Source: Nannobrachium achirus (lineage: Eukaryota > Chordata > Actinopteri > Myctophiformes > Myctophidae). Taken from it: 64,000 bases of DNA. A model generated the notes under the pieces. That model had not been told where the DNA came from. It saw nothing but the letters and a program-made list of their open reading frames with translations, and did no database searches. How positions within the stretch are numbered: the first letter of the stretch is position 1; each line of letters begins with the position of its first letter. Shown piece by piece: positions 47,306 to 57,669 of this stretch. The position numbers were made by a program, and so were the translations under genes. The DNA is taken from positions 56,538,671-56,602,670 of the forward strand of contig OY997640.1 of the NCBI GenBank assembly GCA_963921795.1, written 5' to 3'.

Positions 47306-47698
47306 TAACCTGACTGCGCCAGATGGTGGCAGTAGTGCATACCGCCCTACTTTGCCATCTGAGATCTCTCGGGGAGAGTTGATAACACTCGTAAAGTCCC
47401 GGGCCGGACGAATCAGCGGCAGCTACGGGCGGGCTCTGAGCGGCTCTGAGCCAATAGAGTCTGATTGCAGACCACGTGGAAACCCAGGAGGCGGATTCTG
47501 GGTGTAACGTCATGCAGACAGGCCAATATGAGTGGTTGGAGTTGGCACTCCCAGACTGTGATAGAGAGACGGCCCCATCCAATCACCTGCAAAAGAATTT
47601 GAAAAAATGGTCTGCCCGAGCGATCCCAGATGATGGTAAGCAGAGCGGTATGCAGCCAGGCATACGCACTGCTGCCACCATCTGGCGCAGTCAGGTTA
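47306..47698. mobile_element. Inverted-repeat element with 9-bp target duplication
   Basis: About 33-bp terminal inverted repeats: TAACCTGACTGCGCCAGATG then GTGGCAGTAGTGC at left, and GCACTGCTGCCACCATCTGG then CGCAGTCAGGTTA at right. Perfect 9-bp direct repeats GACCTGAAA lie at 47297-47305 and 47699-47707. A 9-bp duplication fits Mutator-like or Merlin-like elements better than hAT (8 bp). The 393-bp body has no convincing transposase; the roughly 110-codon frames on both strands are likely chance. Confidence 0.85.
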
Positions 47699-47734
47699 GA
47701 CCTGAAAGTGTGTTTTCCGTTTATTAAAGGGATT

Positions 47735-47815
47735 ATTAATATCCATGAATTCAAGTCTCCATGGGGTGAGTAATCGATGGAAAAAAGTAATTTTGGGGGT
47801 GAGCAATCCTTTTAA
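47735..47815. repeat. Repeat shared with 19340-19410
   Basis: AAGTCTCCATGGGGTGAGTAA, AAAAAAGTAATTTTGGGGGT and GAGCAATCCTTTTAAG are the inverse of the start of 19335-19745. It lies directly beside the right target duplication of the 47306 element. Confidence 0.6.
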
Positions 47816-47819
47816 GTGC

Positions 47820-48690
47820 TGGAGAGACAAGGAGACATACCATACCAGACCGTATATTAACAAAGCAATGTCACTTTCACCACCATTATGTGATCTTGCC
47901 AACACACAAATAAGCACACACAAATAACCAGACAACTACAAAAGGCTACACCTGCAGGCAGGGTAAAGGAAGAGAGAGAGATGCTCCCAGCATCTCATGT
48001 TTGGGATCAGAGAGAGAGTCAGTGAAGTACTAAGGTCGCTCTCAGCCTATTCTCAAGGCCCTCATCTGCACACCTCTCTGTTTCCTGCAGATTTGTTGAT
48101 CTGGGGAGACTAAATGAATCCACACTCGTGCCACAGTCCTAATCTCCTCCACCGCAGGGAGGGAGCCGAGCACTCTAGTAGGAACATGCTCTGGCCACGG
48201 TTTGGGTTCACAGACTATTTCCTCATAGATTGGTCCCACCCTTCTTTGCCTACAATTTCTTTAATCTTTGTTGCTGTGAATGATAGATTGCCAGAATATT
48301 TTTTGGTGATCCTGTTTATCTTTATCATGCATGGGTCCATCCATGCTGTATTCCTTCCGCATTTCATTTTGAACCAGTGTTAAACACCATGCAGTATGTT
48401 CTATTGCCTGCAACACCATCTTACACTCCATACTTTCTATTTCCCTCCCTCCCCCCACCGTTTACTGGGATATTCTATTCCTTTTATTTTTTTCCCCCTA
48501 CATTTCAATAATGTTACCGGACCATGAAATGTGACATACTCTCCGACTTGTGATTTAACCGACCTCTGTCCGCTCCACGGGGGAGGTAGTGCAGTGGGTG
48601 GTCAGCATTCTACTTCCAACCATTTACTGTATATATCTCCATGAATGTCGGGAAAGGGTACATCTGCAGAAATACAAGTAGGCTTTTTAC
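47820..48690. other. No gene recognised
   Basis: Unassigned. AG-rich patch at 47970-48020. Confidence 0.5.
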
Positions 48691-48694
48691 CTTA

Positions 48695-49090
48695 CCATTT
48701 AAATCAGGACCCCTTAGTTGAGAAATAGATGAAACAGGGACCCCCACAACCCTTTTCATAGATTCCATATCATTTCATTGTTTGACAACACAATTATCAG
48801 TGTGTGTTGGATTCATGTCAAGTTTGTGTTTCACCGTCAATACTTAATAAACTTGACCTTTCACTCTGTACTTAGTCTGCTCTTTTTCCCCTCTACACTA
48901 AAGCGCTTTGCCAAAAATAGCCGATCTACATGCTCACTTGTAGATCTGCTATTTTTGGCTAAAGTTTTCAGAATAAGTGGTTAATATAAAGAAGAAAAAA
49001 AGTTTCTATCACACAAAGATTTGGAGGACCCCCTGTAGTAACTCTGAGGACCCCCTAGTGGTCCCGGACCCCCTGTTGAAGACCACTGCT
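48695..49090. mobile_element. Degraded hAT-like element (GACCACTG end)
   Basis: The right end GGTCCCGGACCCCCTGTTGAA then GACCACTG, together with CAGGACCCCTTAGTTGAG near the left, has the style of the 11087 hAT-like family. TTACCATTTAAAT occurs outside both sides (about 48692 and 49113). It contains an HP hairpin at 48910-48959. Confidence 0.5.
48910..48959. repeat. HP hairpin repeat, short loopless form
   Basis: GCCAAAAATAGCCGATCTAC and GTAGATCTGCTATTTTTGGC separated by only ATGCTCACTT. The whole inner stem is lost. The locus-specific outer GCC/GGC also pairs. Confidence 0.88.
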
Positions 49091-49639
49091 CTATTATGTT
49101 AAGATTTGTCCTTACCATTTAAATAAATACAACATAACAATGGATTAAACATAGATACACAGTACAGTATGCTCAGAAAGGAAGACTCTCAAATATACTA
49201 GCCAATATGTCTGAACCCTATACTTTTCATTGAGAAGCTCAGCATTCAGTAGCTGACATCATCAAACAGTTGCATAGCTGCACATACTCTACATTTCTTT
49301 TAGCATATGCCAAAGGTTGCAAGGAATTCCTGGAGTGATATCACATCAGAGATATTGTTTTTTAAAGCAACCACCAACTATTGCAACACAGCTACTTCAC
49401 CCCTGCTACAGCAATCTGCAAAAATGCCTCCCAATCAGGCCCCACAAGTGGCCCCTAGAGGGAGAGCTGCTCCTTACACCTAACTGGAACAAAGTGGTTT
49501 GAACCTTTTCTTTTGTGCCAAAAATACTATTTTAGATTAGTAATAGAGTCAAGGAAAGGCCACACAGTCACAGAAGTCAGTAAGATTCTTCCAGAAATCT
49601 GCCTAATATTAAATTGTATGTTGCATGCAAAATTAGCAA

Positions 49640-50015
49640 TTTTTGCCTGAAGTCTGCACCAGAGGAAATCATGGGGTCGCTAAAATCAGGAGGGGTCTTC
49701 CTTTCATGTGCGCAGTTTCAAATTTGGCCTAAGGGTGGTGCCAGTTAAAGGCCACTGGATCCTGCAAATCACAGGGGGCCATCCTCTGGGGATCATGTAC
49801 GGTATGCACTCAGTTTCATGCCAATCTGCAGTCCATGTGATGTGATGTTTGAGATATCTTGTGCCCAATTGGACATTTGGCTTAACATAAAGGTGGTGCT
49901 AGAGGAAAGGTCATTGAATCACCAAAGTCTGTAAGTATGGGGAGCATGGAAATGCACAAACAAGGCATGTTAAAACTACTTAATGGATTGCCATGGAATT
50001 TTCAGTGTAAAATGT
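49640..50015. repeat. Dispersed teleost-type repeat with GTGGTGCTAGAGGAAAGGTC
   Basis: Two diverged tandem units: GGTGGTGCCAGTTAAAGGCCA with CATCCTCTGGGGATCATG, and GGTGGTGCTAGAGGAAAGG with CACCAAAGTCTGTAAG. The first is preceded by a further GCACCAGAGGAAATCATGGG unit. This wording is common in fish intergenic DNA. Non-coding. Confidence 0.6.
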
Positions 50016-50019
50016 GTGC

Positions 50020-51110
50020 AAGTGGAAATTCTGGACTATATGGTACTAGACTAGAGAAAAGTCCATGGGGTCAGGGATCAGGGGACATGGTACTGGGACC
50101 ACCAATTCAAACACTATTTGAGTCCTGCTTCCATGTTCACCGCCATCTACTTTCCTGGGAGATCCAACACTTTTTTGCTATGCATACCATAACCAACGCA
50201 TGTTCATATCGTACAAACACACCACATAGGTCCCCAGGCATTGACTACAACCTCTTGTGTTTGACACAGAAGCCCCATATAGCTAATGTCCATTCTGTAT
50301 TTATTCTGATGCTCCCAACAGGCCTTCTTAACCTCTCATGCCCAACAGAGCAAGCAGAGCGTGACCCAAGGTGATGGCACTCAATACTTGGCCTCCAGGA
50401 AATGTCAATCAAAGGAAGCCAGCCCAGGAATATGACAGGAAACAGTCCTGCCAGAGATTATATTTTTGCACGCCAGTGGAGTCTGACAGGTCATGAGAAA
50501 GATGACCTCCATGTCTGCTATGATTGATTAGCCTGAAGCTTACTGATGGGGAACGGTGTCTTGTCTTGCAGGTTGGGGTTACCAGAGTTAAACTGTGTTA
50601 TGCGGCCACCATGGGAGGGTTCTGTCACTCATGTTAACCTGCACTGAATTCTTGTGGTGGAACTCTGGCCTCCGTGCTAGTTGTGAATGATCAGTCTGGA
50701 CAGGTAAGTTTGTTGAAGGGCCAGCTGATACCAGAGTTATATTGTGTGGCACACACTATTAGAGTATATATGATACCTCTCTTATTTTGAATTGAACTTA
50801 ATCTTTGGGCTACGAATATGAGCTGTTTATGATGGATCAGACTGTGGAGGAGAGGGAGCTTGTGTTTTCGGTGTTGAGTGTTACCTGACACTCTGTATTA
50901 TGCTACAGTATCCGGCTCATTGGCTGTGAATATGAACTCCATGTTAGTGAAGCTTGTTTGGCCTGAAGCTAACTAGGGACAGGTGTCTTGTCCTTACAGA
51001 GTTACATTCACCATCATTGCTCCAGTCTTAATATCATCTTTTTCCACACACTATTACCAGTGAGACATTTACTCAGACACAGACGCACATACATACTCAC
51101 ACAGACACAC
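50020..51110. other. No gene recognised
   Basis: Unassigned. A 145-codon plus frame at 49937-50374 runs across the end of the repeat above and shows no domain. GCTTACTGATGGGG and GCTAACTAGGGACAGGTGTC lie in two loosely similar stretches (50535 and 50955). Confidence 0.45.
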
Positions 51111-51118
51111 AGGCATAC

Positions 51119-51166
51119 GCACGCACGCACGCACGCACGCACGCAGGCACGCACGCACGCAGGCAG

Positions 51167-51217
<51 letters not shown>

Positions 51218-51222
51218 CCCAC
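51119..51222. repeat. (GCAC)n microsatellite
   Basis: About 24 GCAC units with a few GCAG interruptions, then CCCACCCACCCAC. Confidence 0.97.
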
Positions 51223-51439
51223 CCACCCACAAAGATGCTCACTCAGTCATATGCTATTTTCACACATGCACAGAAAAACTCACTCTCTCTCCCACTATAA
51301 CTACACACAGATGCCCTCACACTCTCTCTGTCTCAGACACACAGTGGCTACAGCCCGGGTCTCCGTTTGCTAAGATCACAGACGTTTTAGGGTCTTTTTG
51401 CTTTGAGACAGCCTCACTGGTGTCCATATAAGCCAATCC

Positions 51440-52015
51440 TTGACCTGCACTTGAGCTCCTGACCTGAAGGGGGTGAGCTGGAGGTCTGGGCAGAGGTGAC
51501 ACCCTTCAAACTGGCATGTTTGTCATTTGCATTTTCCATGCCTGAGTTGGTATTGTGCCATGCTTACACAGCATCATGTAGAGGACTGCTTTGGGCAGCC
51601 TGGTGTCCTCCATGTGTGAGGCAGCTGACAAAGCAGCAGGGTTCATTTGATTTGATGCTGCTTAGTCTGCTTCACGATCCAGTTTTCTGAGCCATAGAGT
51701 AGGTAAATACACCTGTTCTGTAGATCAGGCTTCTGGATGTAATAATTAATTATGCAGTAGGTGGTTTGTCACACACTTGTTCATTGCACTGGACAAATGG
51801 ACTGTTTGCTTTGGCAAGTCTGTTGTCAATGTCATTGGTGATGGAAACATAAAGGAATGTTGAGCTGGTTCACTGCATTGAGACAGGTGTTTTCAATGAT
51901 GATGGATGGTGAGTTGTCACCGTGAATCCACTGGATGCTGTCTACCGCTCATTGTCGAGATTTGTCACCGGTGACAGTGATAACACAAACAGTTGTCTCC
52001 AGCATGTAAAGGAAA
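51440..52015 (-). pseudogene. Decayed reverse transcriptase C-terminal remnant
   Basis: On the minus strand, pieces in different frames give NDIDNRLAKANSPF, then LLYGSENWIVKQ, then MEDTRLPKAVLY. The order matches the downstream RT region of non-LTR-type elements (pattern ID-RI-KA...LLYGSETW...RMED-R-PK-ILY). Several stops and frame changes show it is long dead. The catalytic core is not visible. The identification rests on these three short matches. Confidence 0.5.
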
Positions 52016-52019
52016 GGTT

Positions 52020-54495
52020 TGATCATCTTTATTTTGAACAAACAAGGTTGGTTAGACGTCTCATTAAGATTTGACCATATTTGTAAAACTTCTACAGAAG
52101 AAATGCTCTATATCTCACGCTTTTTCCCCCCCAAAACACTCCCAACAGTCTCCAACAGTATGGAACAGTCGTGCTTCCTCTGTGCCTTCCTTAGCTGTGG
52201 GTGCTCAGCAAAACGCAAAACGTGTAAGTTATTTTTTCTTTTTTAAATTATTGTGGATTCTTTTTTAGTCTTGGCACAGTATACTCACTTGGATACTTGG
52301 AACAAACTACACAGCACATTAAACTTAAACTCTCAGCCACAGCAGCAGTTCAAAAGCCTGATGTCAGAGCACGGACAGAACTTTACTGAAACTGTTTTTA
52401 ACATTTGACTGGAGTGGTTACAAAATGTTCTATATTTTATAACATTGTCAATGAGAAAGAATAAACTCAATTGATTATGACCTTGACCTTTGCCCTTTTC
52501 ACGCCAAACTGCTCTTCAGGGCAGCCTGCTGACCACCATTCCCACAGAGTTCTAAAGCTATTACTATACAGTATGATGAAAGACAGACAGGGGTGATGAC
52601 CCTCCATTGGCGGAGGCTCATTCCTAAATGGTTTCTCAAGGTGAAATCACGGCCGTTGATGATGGTGATGACGAGAAGGTGGCTGGTAGAGTACTTGGTT
52701 AAATCATGAGCAGTTCTGTGATGTGTCTGTTGGTGGTCTTTCAAAGAAGACAGCGTGATGGGTTGAAAATACTGTATCACTGTCAATGACATGCTGTGAA
52801 CAAGTCAGTAAGCTGGTCGAGAAGTGAATCACCCCACTGCTTGCATAATGCACCTCAGCTAGAATCCAATCTATTCCATTTGATTTGTGTGATACTGTAT
52901 TAATTTGCTCATAGTGGATGCAAATGTATTTTTATCCAGGCTTATATCCTGTTCTGATCTTGTTTCATGCTGTGCACAGATGTTTGGTAGGGCAGGTGCT
53001 CATTCTAGAAACTGGCAGTCAGAGGAACACATTTTTAAATGTTATATCTGTTATATGTTATAACAGATTGATAACTCAACATCATAAGCAAAGCAACATC
53101 ACACATACTGCACTGCTTCCATGATTTTTCACGCAATTAAATGGTTGAATTTACTTATAGCATAAGCGATCGAGATCACGTGAAGATATGTTAGATACAC
53201 ATCAGCAGCAAAAAACATTGTTTTCCTATATGGTACGTGCACACCTGGTGTGCGCTCCTCTTTTGTGCTCGTGTTTGCGTTTTTCTTGTCACATTGCTTT
53301 GCAACCAAGAGCACGAAGTAGCACTGGCTGCTCAAGAAAAAAATGCATCCAAGATGTTTCTGAAGCACTTGCACCTGTCTCGGTGTGTTCACCCCTACCA
53401 CTGTTCATGTTTTGTAGTGAGCATATGGCGTACACCTGGCAGAGACCAACTGCAGTTCAGTTCAGCGAGAAATACATTAAATAATTATAGGCAAAAGAAA
53501 TGCACACTTTCCCATGAAGGCTCTTCAAAGGGTGCACCCTGGTTGGCTTCTCTGCCTTCACGTGCCAGGGGGTTCTGTGGATGCTAGTTGCTAGTTGGAC
53601 ATTCCTACTGTCATCAAAAGAGACTGCAGTTGCGATGAGGTCCTCTATTGTCAGCAGGGACAGGGTAGAGCCTTCTGATGATCGTAGAGGTGATTGTGTT
53701 TGGACAATAATGTTCTTTTATGAAGAAATGTCATTAACACATTATGCGAATCACAATGCTTCATATATATCCACATCTGCATACAGATGTGTCCTCTTTC
53801 CAAAGAACAGTCCAGCTATTTTTGATGACACACAGCTTGCCTTGCAGGGGTTTGCATGCTGTTCTGTATGTTGATTTTGCAACCAGGTTGGTAGGACAGA
53901 TAATCATTTTAGCAGGGTAGATTCATTTTGCGTGGAGAAGGGTTTGGTTAACATGGTTGTTTTTCATCAAAACAATCTTTGATTCTTCTTGGACAGCCCA
54001 GCTAGCTACATTTGTTTCCTGAAGAGGGTTTTCAGCTCTTTCATCTTTCATCATGAGCTTGGAGTTTTTTGGGATGGGTGCCTTTATTCTTCAGTTGATT
54101 AAGAATTGTGCATCCTGCTCCATATTCACTCGTTCTCTGTTCTGCATACATGGTCCTTCCAATGTCAGAAGAAAATGACGCTTTGGGCAGCTATCCAAAA
54201 TGCTTGGTCACTCAGGCGACATTCACACAGGCACGTTTTATGACGATTAAAATGAATCCTATAACGTATTGTTGGAAAATACACAACGTTTGGGCATGTG
54301 TGAAGACGCATCCGTATTCTTTTTCGAATAAAAGAAACGAATGCAAATCCACAAAAAAACGGTGGTTTCGATGCGCTACCACAAACGCTTCCCTGTTGGT
54401 GTGAATCCATCCGTCTCAAATACAGGCAATGAAACATTGTGGTAGGCTATAGAGCTATGTGCGGGTTAAATCCATAGTTATTTATAAAAGGTTAA
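52020..54495. other. No gene recognised
   Basis: Unassigned. Several roughly 100-codon frames (for example 53237-53587 plus and 52499-52792 minus) have no recognisable domains and overlap antisense frames. At 54216-54415 a loosely mirrored pair ACATTCACACAGGC and TTGGTGTGAATCC may bound a small old element. Confidence 0.4.
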
Positions 54496-54499
54496 ATCC

Positions 54500-54822
54500 C
54501 CCCGTCTGTTCTCATTAGATTTCTGACGATTCTGGCCGCCTCCTCCCCTCATTGATTTCTGATCACCGCTCCCTCGATCGCACATGGTGTATTATTTGTG
54601 AGGAGTTGTTGCTCACAGTTAGATAAAAGGAAAGTGCCACAGGAGTCACTTGTATAGCTGTATATCATATATAGGCTATTAGCCTAATATAATATAGGCC
54701 GATGTGTGGGTCTGTCTCGCCCTTGCTCGCGCGCGCGGATCTCTGTGCCAAATCGTGTCCAAATGGAGACGCTTCATGCGCGGAGCGCACAGAGGGAGCC
54801 AGCGGAGGACAAGACGAGGGTC

Positions 54823-54858
<36 letters not shown>

Positions 54859-55045
54859 GTTGACGCTCTACTCTTCGTAGATATTCATATCTTGCTAATG
54901 TATTTGCTGTCTGGTTTATTGCTGGTAGATTTTGCGAGTCCCTCCGGCCGCCGCTGGTTTTATTTTTTGATCGCCCGTTACGACCCCTGTATGAAGCCTG
55001 TGCCTCAATTTTGCGGCGGTCCTGCAGGTACATTGTGAGTTGAAC
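54500..55045 (+). promoter_or_regulatory. CpG-rich island, candidate promoter or first exon
   Basis: CpGs cluster strongly (CTCGCGCGCGCGGATC, CATGCGCGGAGCGCAC, CCGGCCGCCGCTGG, TTTTGCGGCGGTCC) against a CpG-poor surround. A plus frame at 54706-55038 contains a hydrophobic stretch MYLLSGLLLVDFASP preceded by a GA repeat (54828-54856). CCTGCAG/GTACAT at about 55026 could be a weak splice donor. I do not recognise a protein. It could equally be a CpG-rich repeat or chance. No TATA box with good spacing is evident. Confidence 0.3.
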
Positions 55046-55049
55046 TTGA

Positions 55050-55400
55050 AGAATTAATAAACACAGGGAGATGGAGGAGGCACTATTATGCAGCTTGGAT
55101 ACATGTCCCATGGACAGACGTGGACGATTCCTTGTTTGTTTCGGATGACAAAGTGCAGTGCGAGCGCAAACGTATCAATTAAATATGCAAGAATGTAGCA
55201 ACTTCACCCCTCCCATTCGCACGACTAAACCGAATTATATTATGAGAATGTGGCCTCAGAGAGCTGCTGGATGGTGTTTTTGCCCCTGGTGGTCAACAAC
55301 CAAACAGCGCTGAACATACAGGCTGCAGCTAACTGCATTGCCATGTTGTTACCTATACCATTTTAACTTTCTCCCACTCTTCCTGTATGCACTGGGAGTT
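55050..55400. other. No gene recognised
   Basis: Unassigned DNA downstream of the CpG-rich patch. Confidence 0.5.
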
Positions 55401-55408
55401 GTTAAAAG

Positions 55409-55814
55409 CAGAGGTTCACAAACTGGGGGTCCAAGATGATTGTGCAACTTTAATTGACTGCCAACTGAACCCGAGACTCAAGAGATATTCCCGTTGGTCC
55501 AGGCTGCCATGACTGAGATTCCAAAGATCGAGGCCTATTTGTTTAATTTCATTTAATCCAAAATGGCGATGGTGCCGAAGTTTAATGGAGTTTGGACAAT
55601 GGTTTAATTGGCCAAATTGTCAAATTGAAATATTACGTATGAAAGAGGCAAACAACACTTCGCAGAGCGACACGTTGTGAGCTTGTAGTTCAGCTATTTT
55701 CACAGTCAAAATGTAATGGCTCAACTCTTGCAAGTGCTTGTCAGGGTGGGGGGGTCCCCAGTTCAAATATGATTTTTTTGGGGGGTTACGGCCTGAAAAG
55801 TTTGGGAACCCTTG
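55409..55814. mobile_element. hAT-like element, CAGAGGTTCACAAACTG end
   Basis: It starts CAGAGGTTCACAAACTGGGG and ends AAGTTTGGGAACCCTTG, 406 bp. The flanks GTTAAAAG (55401-55408) and GTTTAAAG (55815-55822) are an 8-bp duplication with one mismatch. It contains a half HP hairpin (55656-55703: CGCAGAGCGACACGTTGTGAG, TGTAGTTCAGCTATTTTCAC). A second hAT-like end (CAGTGTTTCTCAAACAGTGG) follows at 55823. Confidence 0.85.
55656..55703. repeat. HP hairpin repeat, right arm and inner stem
   Basis: TTCGCAGAGCGACACGTTGTG then AGCTTGTAGTTCAGCTATTTT. It matches the ACACGTT inner-stem variant of 21008. The left arm is absent. Confidence 0.7.
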
Positions 55815-55822
55815 GTTTAAAG

Positions 55823-55960
55823 CAGTGTTTCTCAAACAGTGGGTCGGCACCCATGTTGGGGTCACAGACCACAGACGCATTTTTATAGTCCACAAGTAAA
55901 TTATGTATTTGTTTTATGCTTTAAGTTATTTCAAATATTTTAAATGACTATTCAACATTT
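55823..55960. mobile_element. Truncated hAT-like element end
   Basis: CAGTGTTTCTCAAACAGTGG then GTCGGCACCCATGTTGGGGTC is the left end of a Charlie-type element. The right end is not visible before the microsatellite. Confidence 0.55.
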
Positions 55961-55996
55961 TTCAAAAGAATTTCAAAACTGTTAAAAAAATTAATC

Positions 55997-55998
<2 letters not shown>

Positions 55999-56051
<53 letters not shown>

Positions 56052-56060
56052 GCGCTCGCG

Positions 56061-56150
<90 letters not shown>
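55999..56150. repeat. (AC)n(CG)n(AC)n microsatellite
   Basis: AC run, then about 18 bp of GC alternation, CTCGCGCACGC, then about 42 AC units. The sequence alternates purine and pyrimidine throughout, so Z-DNA is plausible. Confidence 0.97.
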
Positions 56151-56154
<4 letters not shown>

Positions 56155-56587
56155 ACCCAAACTCATGGCACCAAACCATCTGTTCCTACACATCTGGGCT
56201 GGTCACCACCTGCCATATTGGCTGAAATGCAAACGTCCTTCCCGTAATTGAACCAGAGTCAAGCACATGGATTGACTGTGCGCGTGTGTGCATGTGTGCG
56301 TGCGTGCGTGCGTGTGTGTGTGTGCATGCAACATTTATTTGTAAAGGATCCCCATTAGCAGCATGATGCCATGGCAAACAACTACTTACTGGGGTCCACA
56401 CATTAAAAACATTTATAAAACATATTACAAAACACACAAAAAACCTGCAATACATTGCATTCATTCAAATTACATTTACATCAATATAAAAAACTAATTA
56501 GATTGCATTCATTCACATTGCAGTTACATCAATATAAAACAGATTAAAACGTATAACTTATATGAATTAATTTAGCCTAGCCTTTTG

Positions 56588-56605
56588 TGTGTGTGTCTAT
56601 ACACT

Positions 56606-56688
<83 letters not shown>

Positions 56689-56689
56689 A

Positions 56690-56782
<93 letters not shown>
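56588..56782. repeat. (GT)n microsatellite with GTACAGTAT break
   Basis: Two GT runs of about 40 and 45 units separated by a short TACAGTAT interruption, after a small impure repeat at 56279-56327. Confidence 0.97.
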
Positions 56783-56783
<1 letters not shown>

Positions 56784-57014
56784 ACTCGCGTGCATGCGTC
56801 TGTGCATGCGTGCACGCGCATGTGTCTTTGCAGAGTGCGCATGCTTTTTAGGAACACGTGTTCACCAACATATTAAATGTAAAGAATGGCAGCAAGAGCC
56901 GCTGATACAAACGACCTACGGCCTGGTCGCGACTTAGGCCACGACTTGGAGGTCGTAGGTCCCGGTTCTGGAGGTTTTGCGCGATCTCGGTCGTAATTCA
57001 GCGACCTGGGAAGT

Positions 57015-57168
57015 CCGCGATCGAAACTCTACGCTTGCTAAGGGAAGGGACGCGAGTTTAGAAACTCTACGCTTGCTAAGGGAAGGAGCGCCGCGATCGA
57101 AACTCTACGCTTGCTAAGGGAAGGGACGCGAGTTTAGAAACTCTACGCTTGCTAAGGGAAGGAGCGCT
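57015..57168. repeat. 76-bp minisatellite, two copies
   Basis: Two copies starting CCGCGATCGAAACTCTACGC at 57015 and 57091. Each copy is built of two subunits sharing GAAACTCTACGCTTGCTAAG and GGAAGG. Confidence 0.95.
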
Positions 57169-57212
57169 CGTTTTCAACAGCGTCGGCAGGTTAGCTACTC
57201 AGTGTCGGCAGG

Positions 57213-57312
57213 TTAGGGTTAGGGTTAGGGTTAGGGTTAGGGTTAGGGTTAGAGTTGGGGTTAGGGTTAAGGTTAGGGTTAGAGTTAGAGTTGGGGTTAG
57301 GGTTAAGGATAG
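57213..57312. repeat. Interstitial TTAGGG-like array
   Basis: Six to seven exact GGTTAG units, then variants (GAGTTGGGGTTAGGGTTAAG) to about 57312. It is inside the inverted-repeat element with ordinary DNA on both sides, so it is not a chromosome end. Confidence 0.9.
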
Positions 57313-57669
57313 GTTTTGGTGCACCTCGCGCGGTCCAAGTGACTACAATGGAGCGCTTCCTACCTCCGGTTCAGCCAATCACAAGCTTCAAAAGGTTGAA
57401 TAGCGCTGCTGCTCTAGAATATTCTGCAAAAAGACCTTTTAAATACGACCGCGGACTTCCCAGGTCGCTGAACAACGGCCCGATCGCGCAACAACGGCCC
57501 GGGGACGACCGAGGTGGCGCAACCACGGCCGGGGGTCGCGAAACTAGACCGGCCGCGACCTAACAAGTATGTACCGCGAACTACGACCTCCAGAACCGGG
57601 ACCTACGACCTCCAGGTCGTGGCCTAGGTCGCGACCAGGCCGTAGGTCGTTCGTATCAGCGGCTGTCTC

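Larger units (their letters stand above)
56897..57664. mobile_element. CpG-rich inverted-repeat element
   Basis: The left arm opens AGCCGCTGATACAAACGACC and the right arm closes with its inverse, GGTCGTTCGTATCAGCGGCT. About 80 bp at each end match almost perfectly. A second pair, GCGACCTGGGAAGTCCGCG (57001-57019) and CGCGGACTTCCCAGGTCGC (57451-57469), lies further in. The right arm has about 95 bp that the left lacks. The interior carries a 76-bp minisatellite and TTAGGG-type repeats. Very CpG-rich. No transposase, and no clear target duplication. Confidence 0.85.

Noticed and set aside
47247-47754. Roughly 110-codon minus frames as a transposase
   Set aside because: They run through the terminal inverted repeats and beyond the target duplications, and show no DDE-type or zinc-finger pattern.
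32421-48165. Shared word AATCTCCTCCACCGCAG at about 32421 and 48140
   Set aside because: Only about 17-20 bases match and the flanks do not. This could be a tiny repeat fragment or chance.
57213-57312. Chromosome end or ancient fusion point
   Set aside because: The TTAGGG units are few, include variants, and sit inside an inverted-repeat element with ordinary sequence on both sides.
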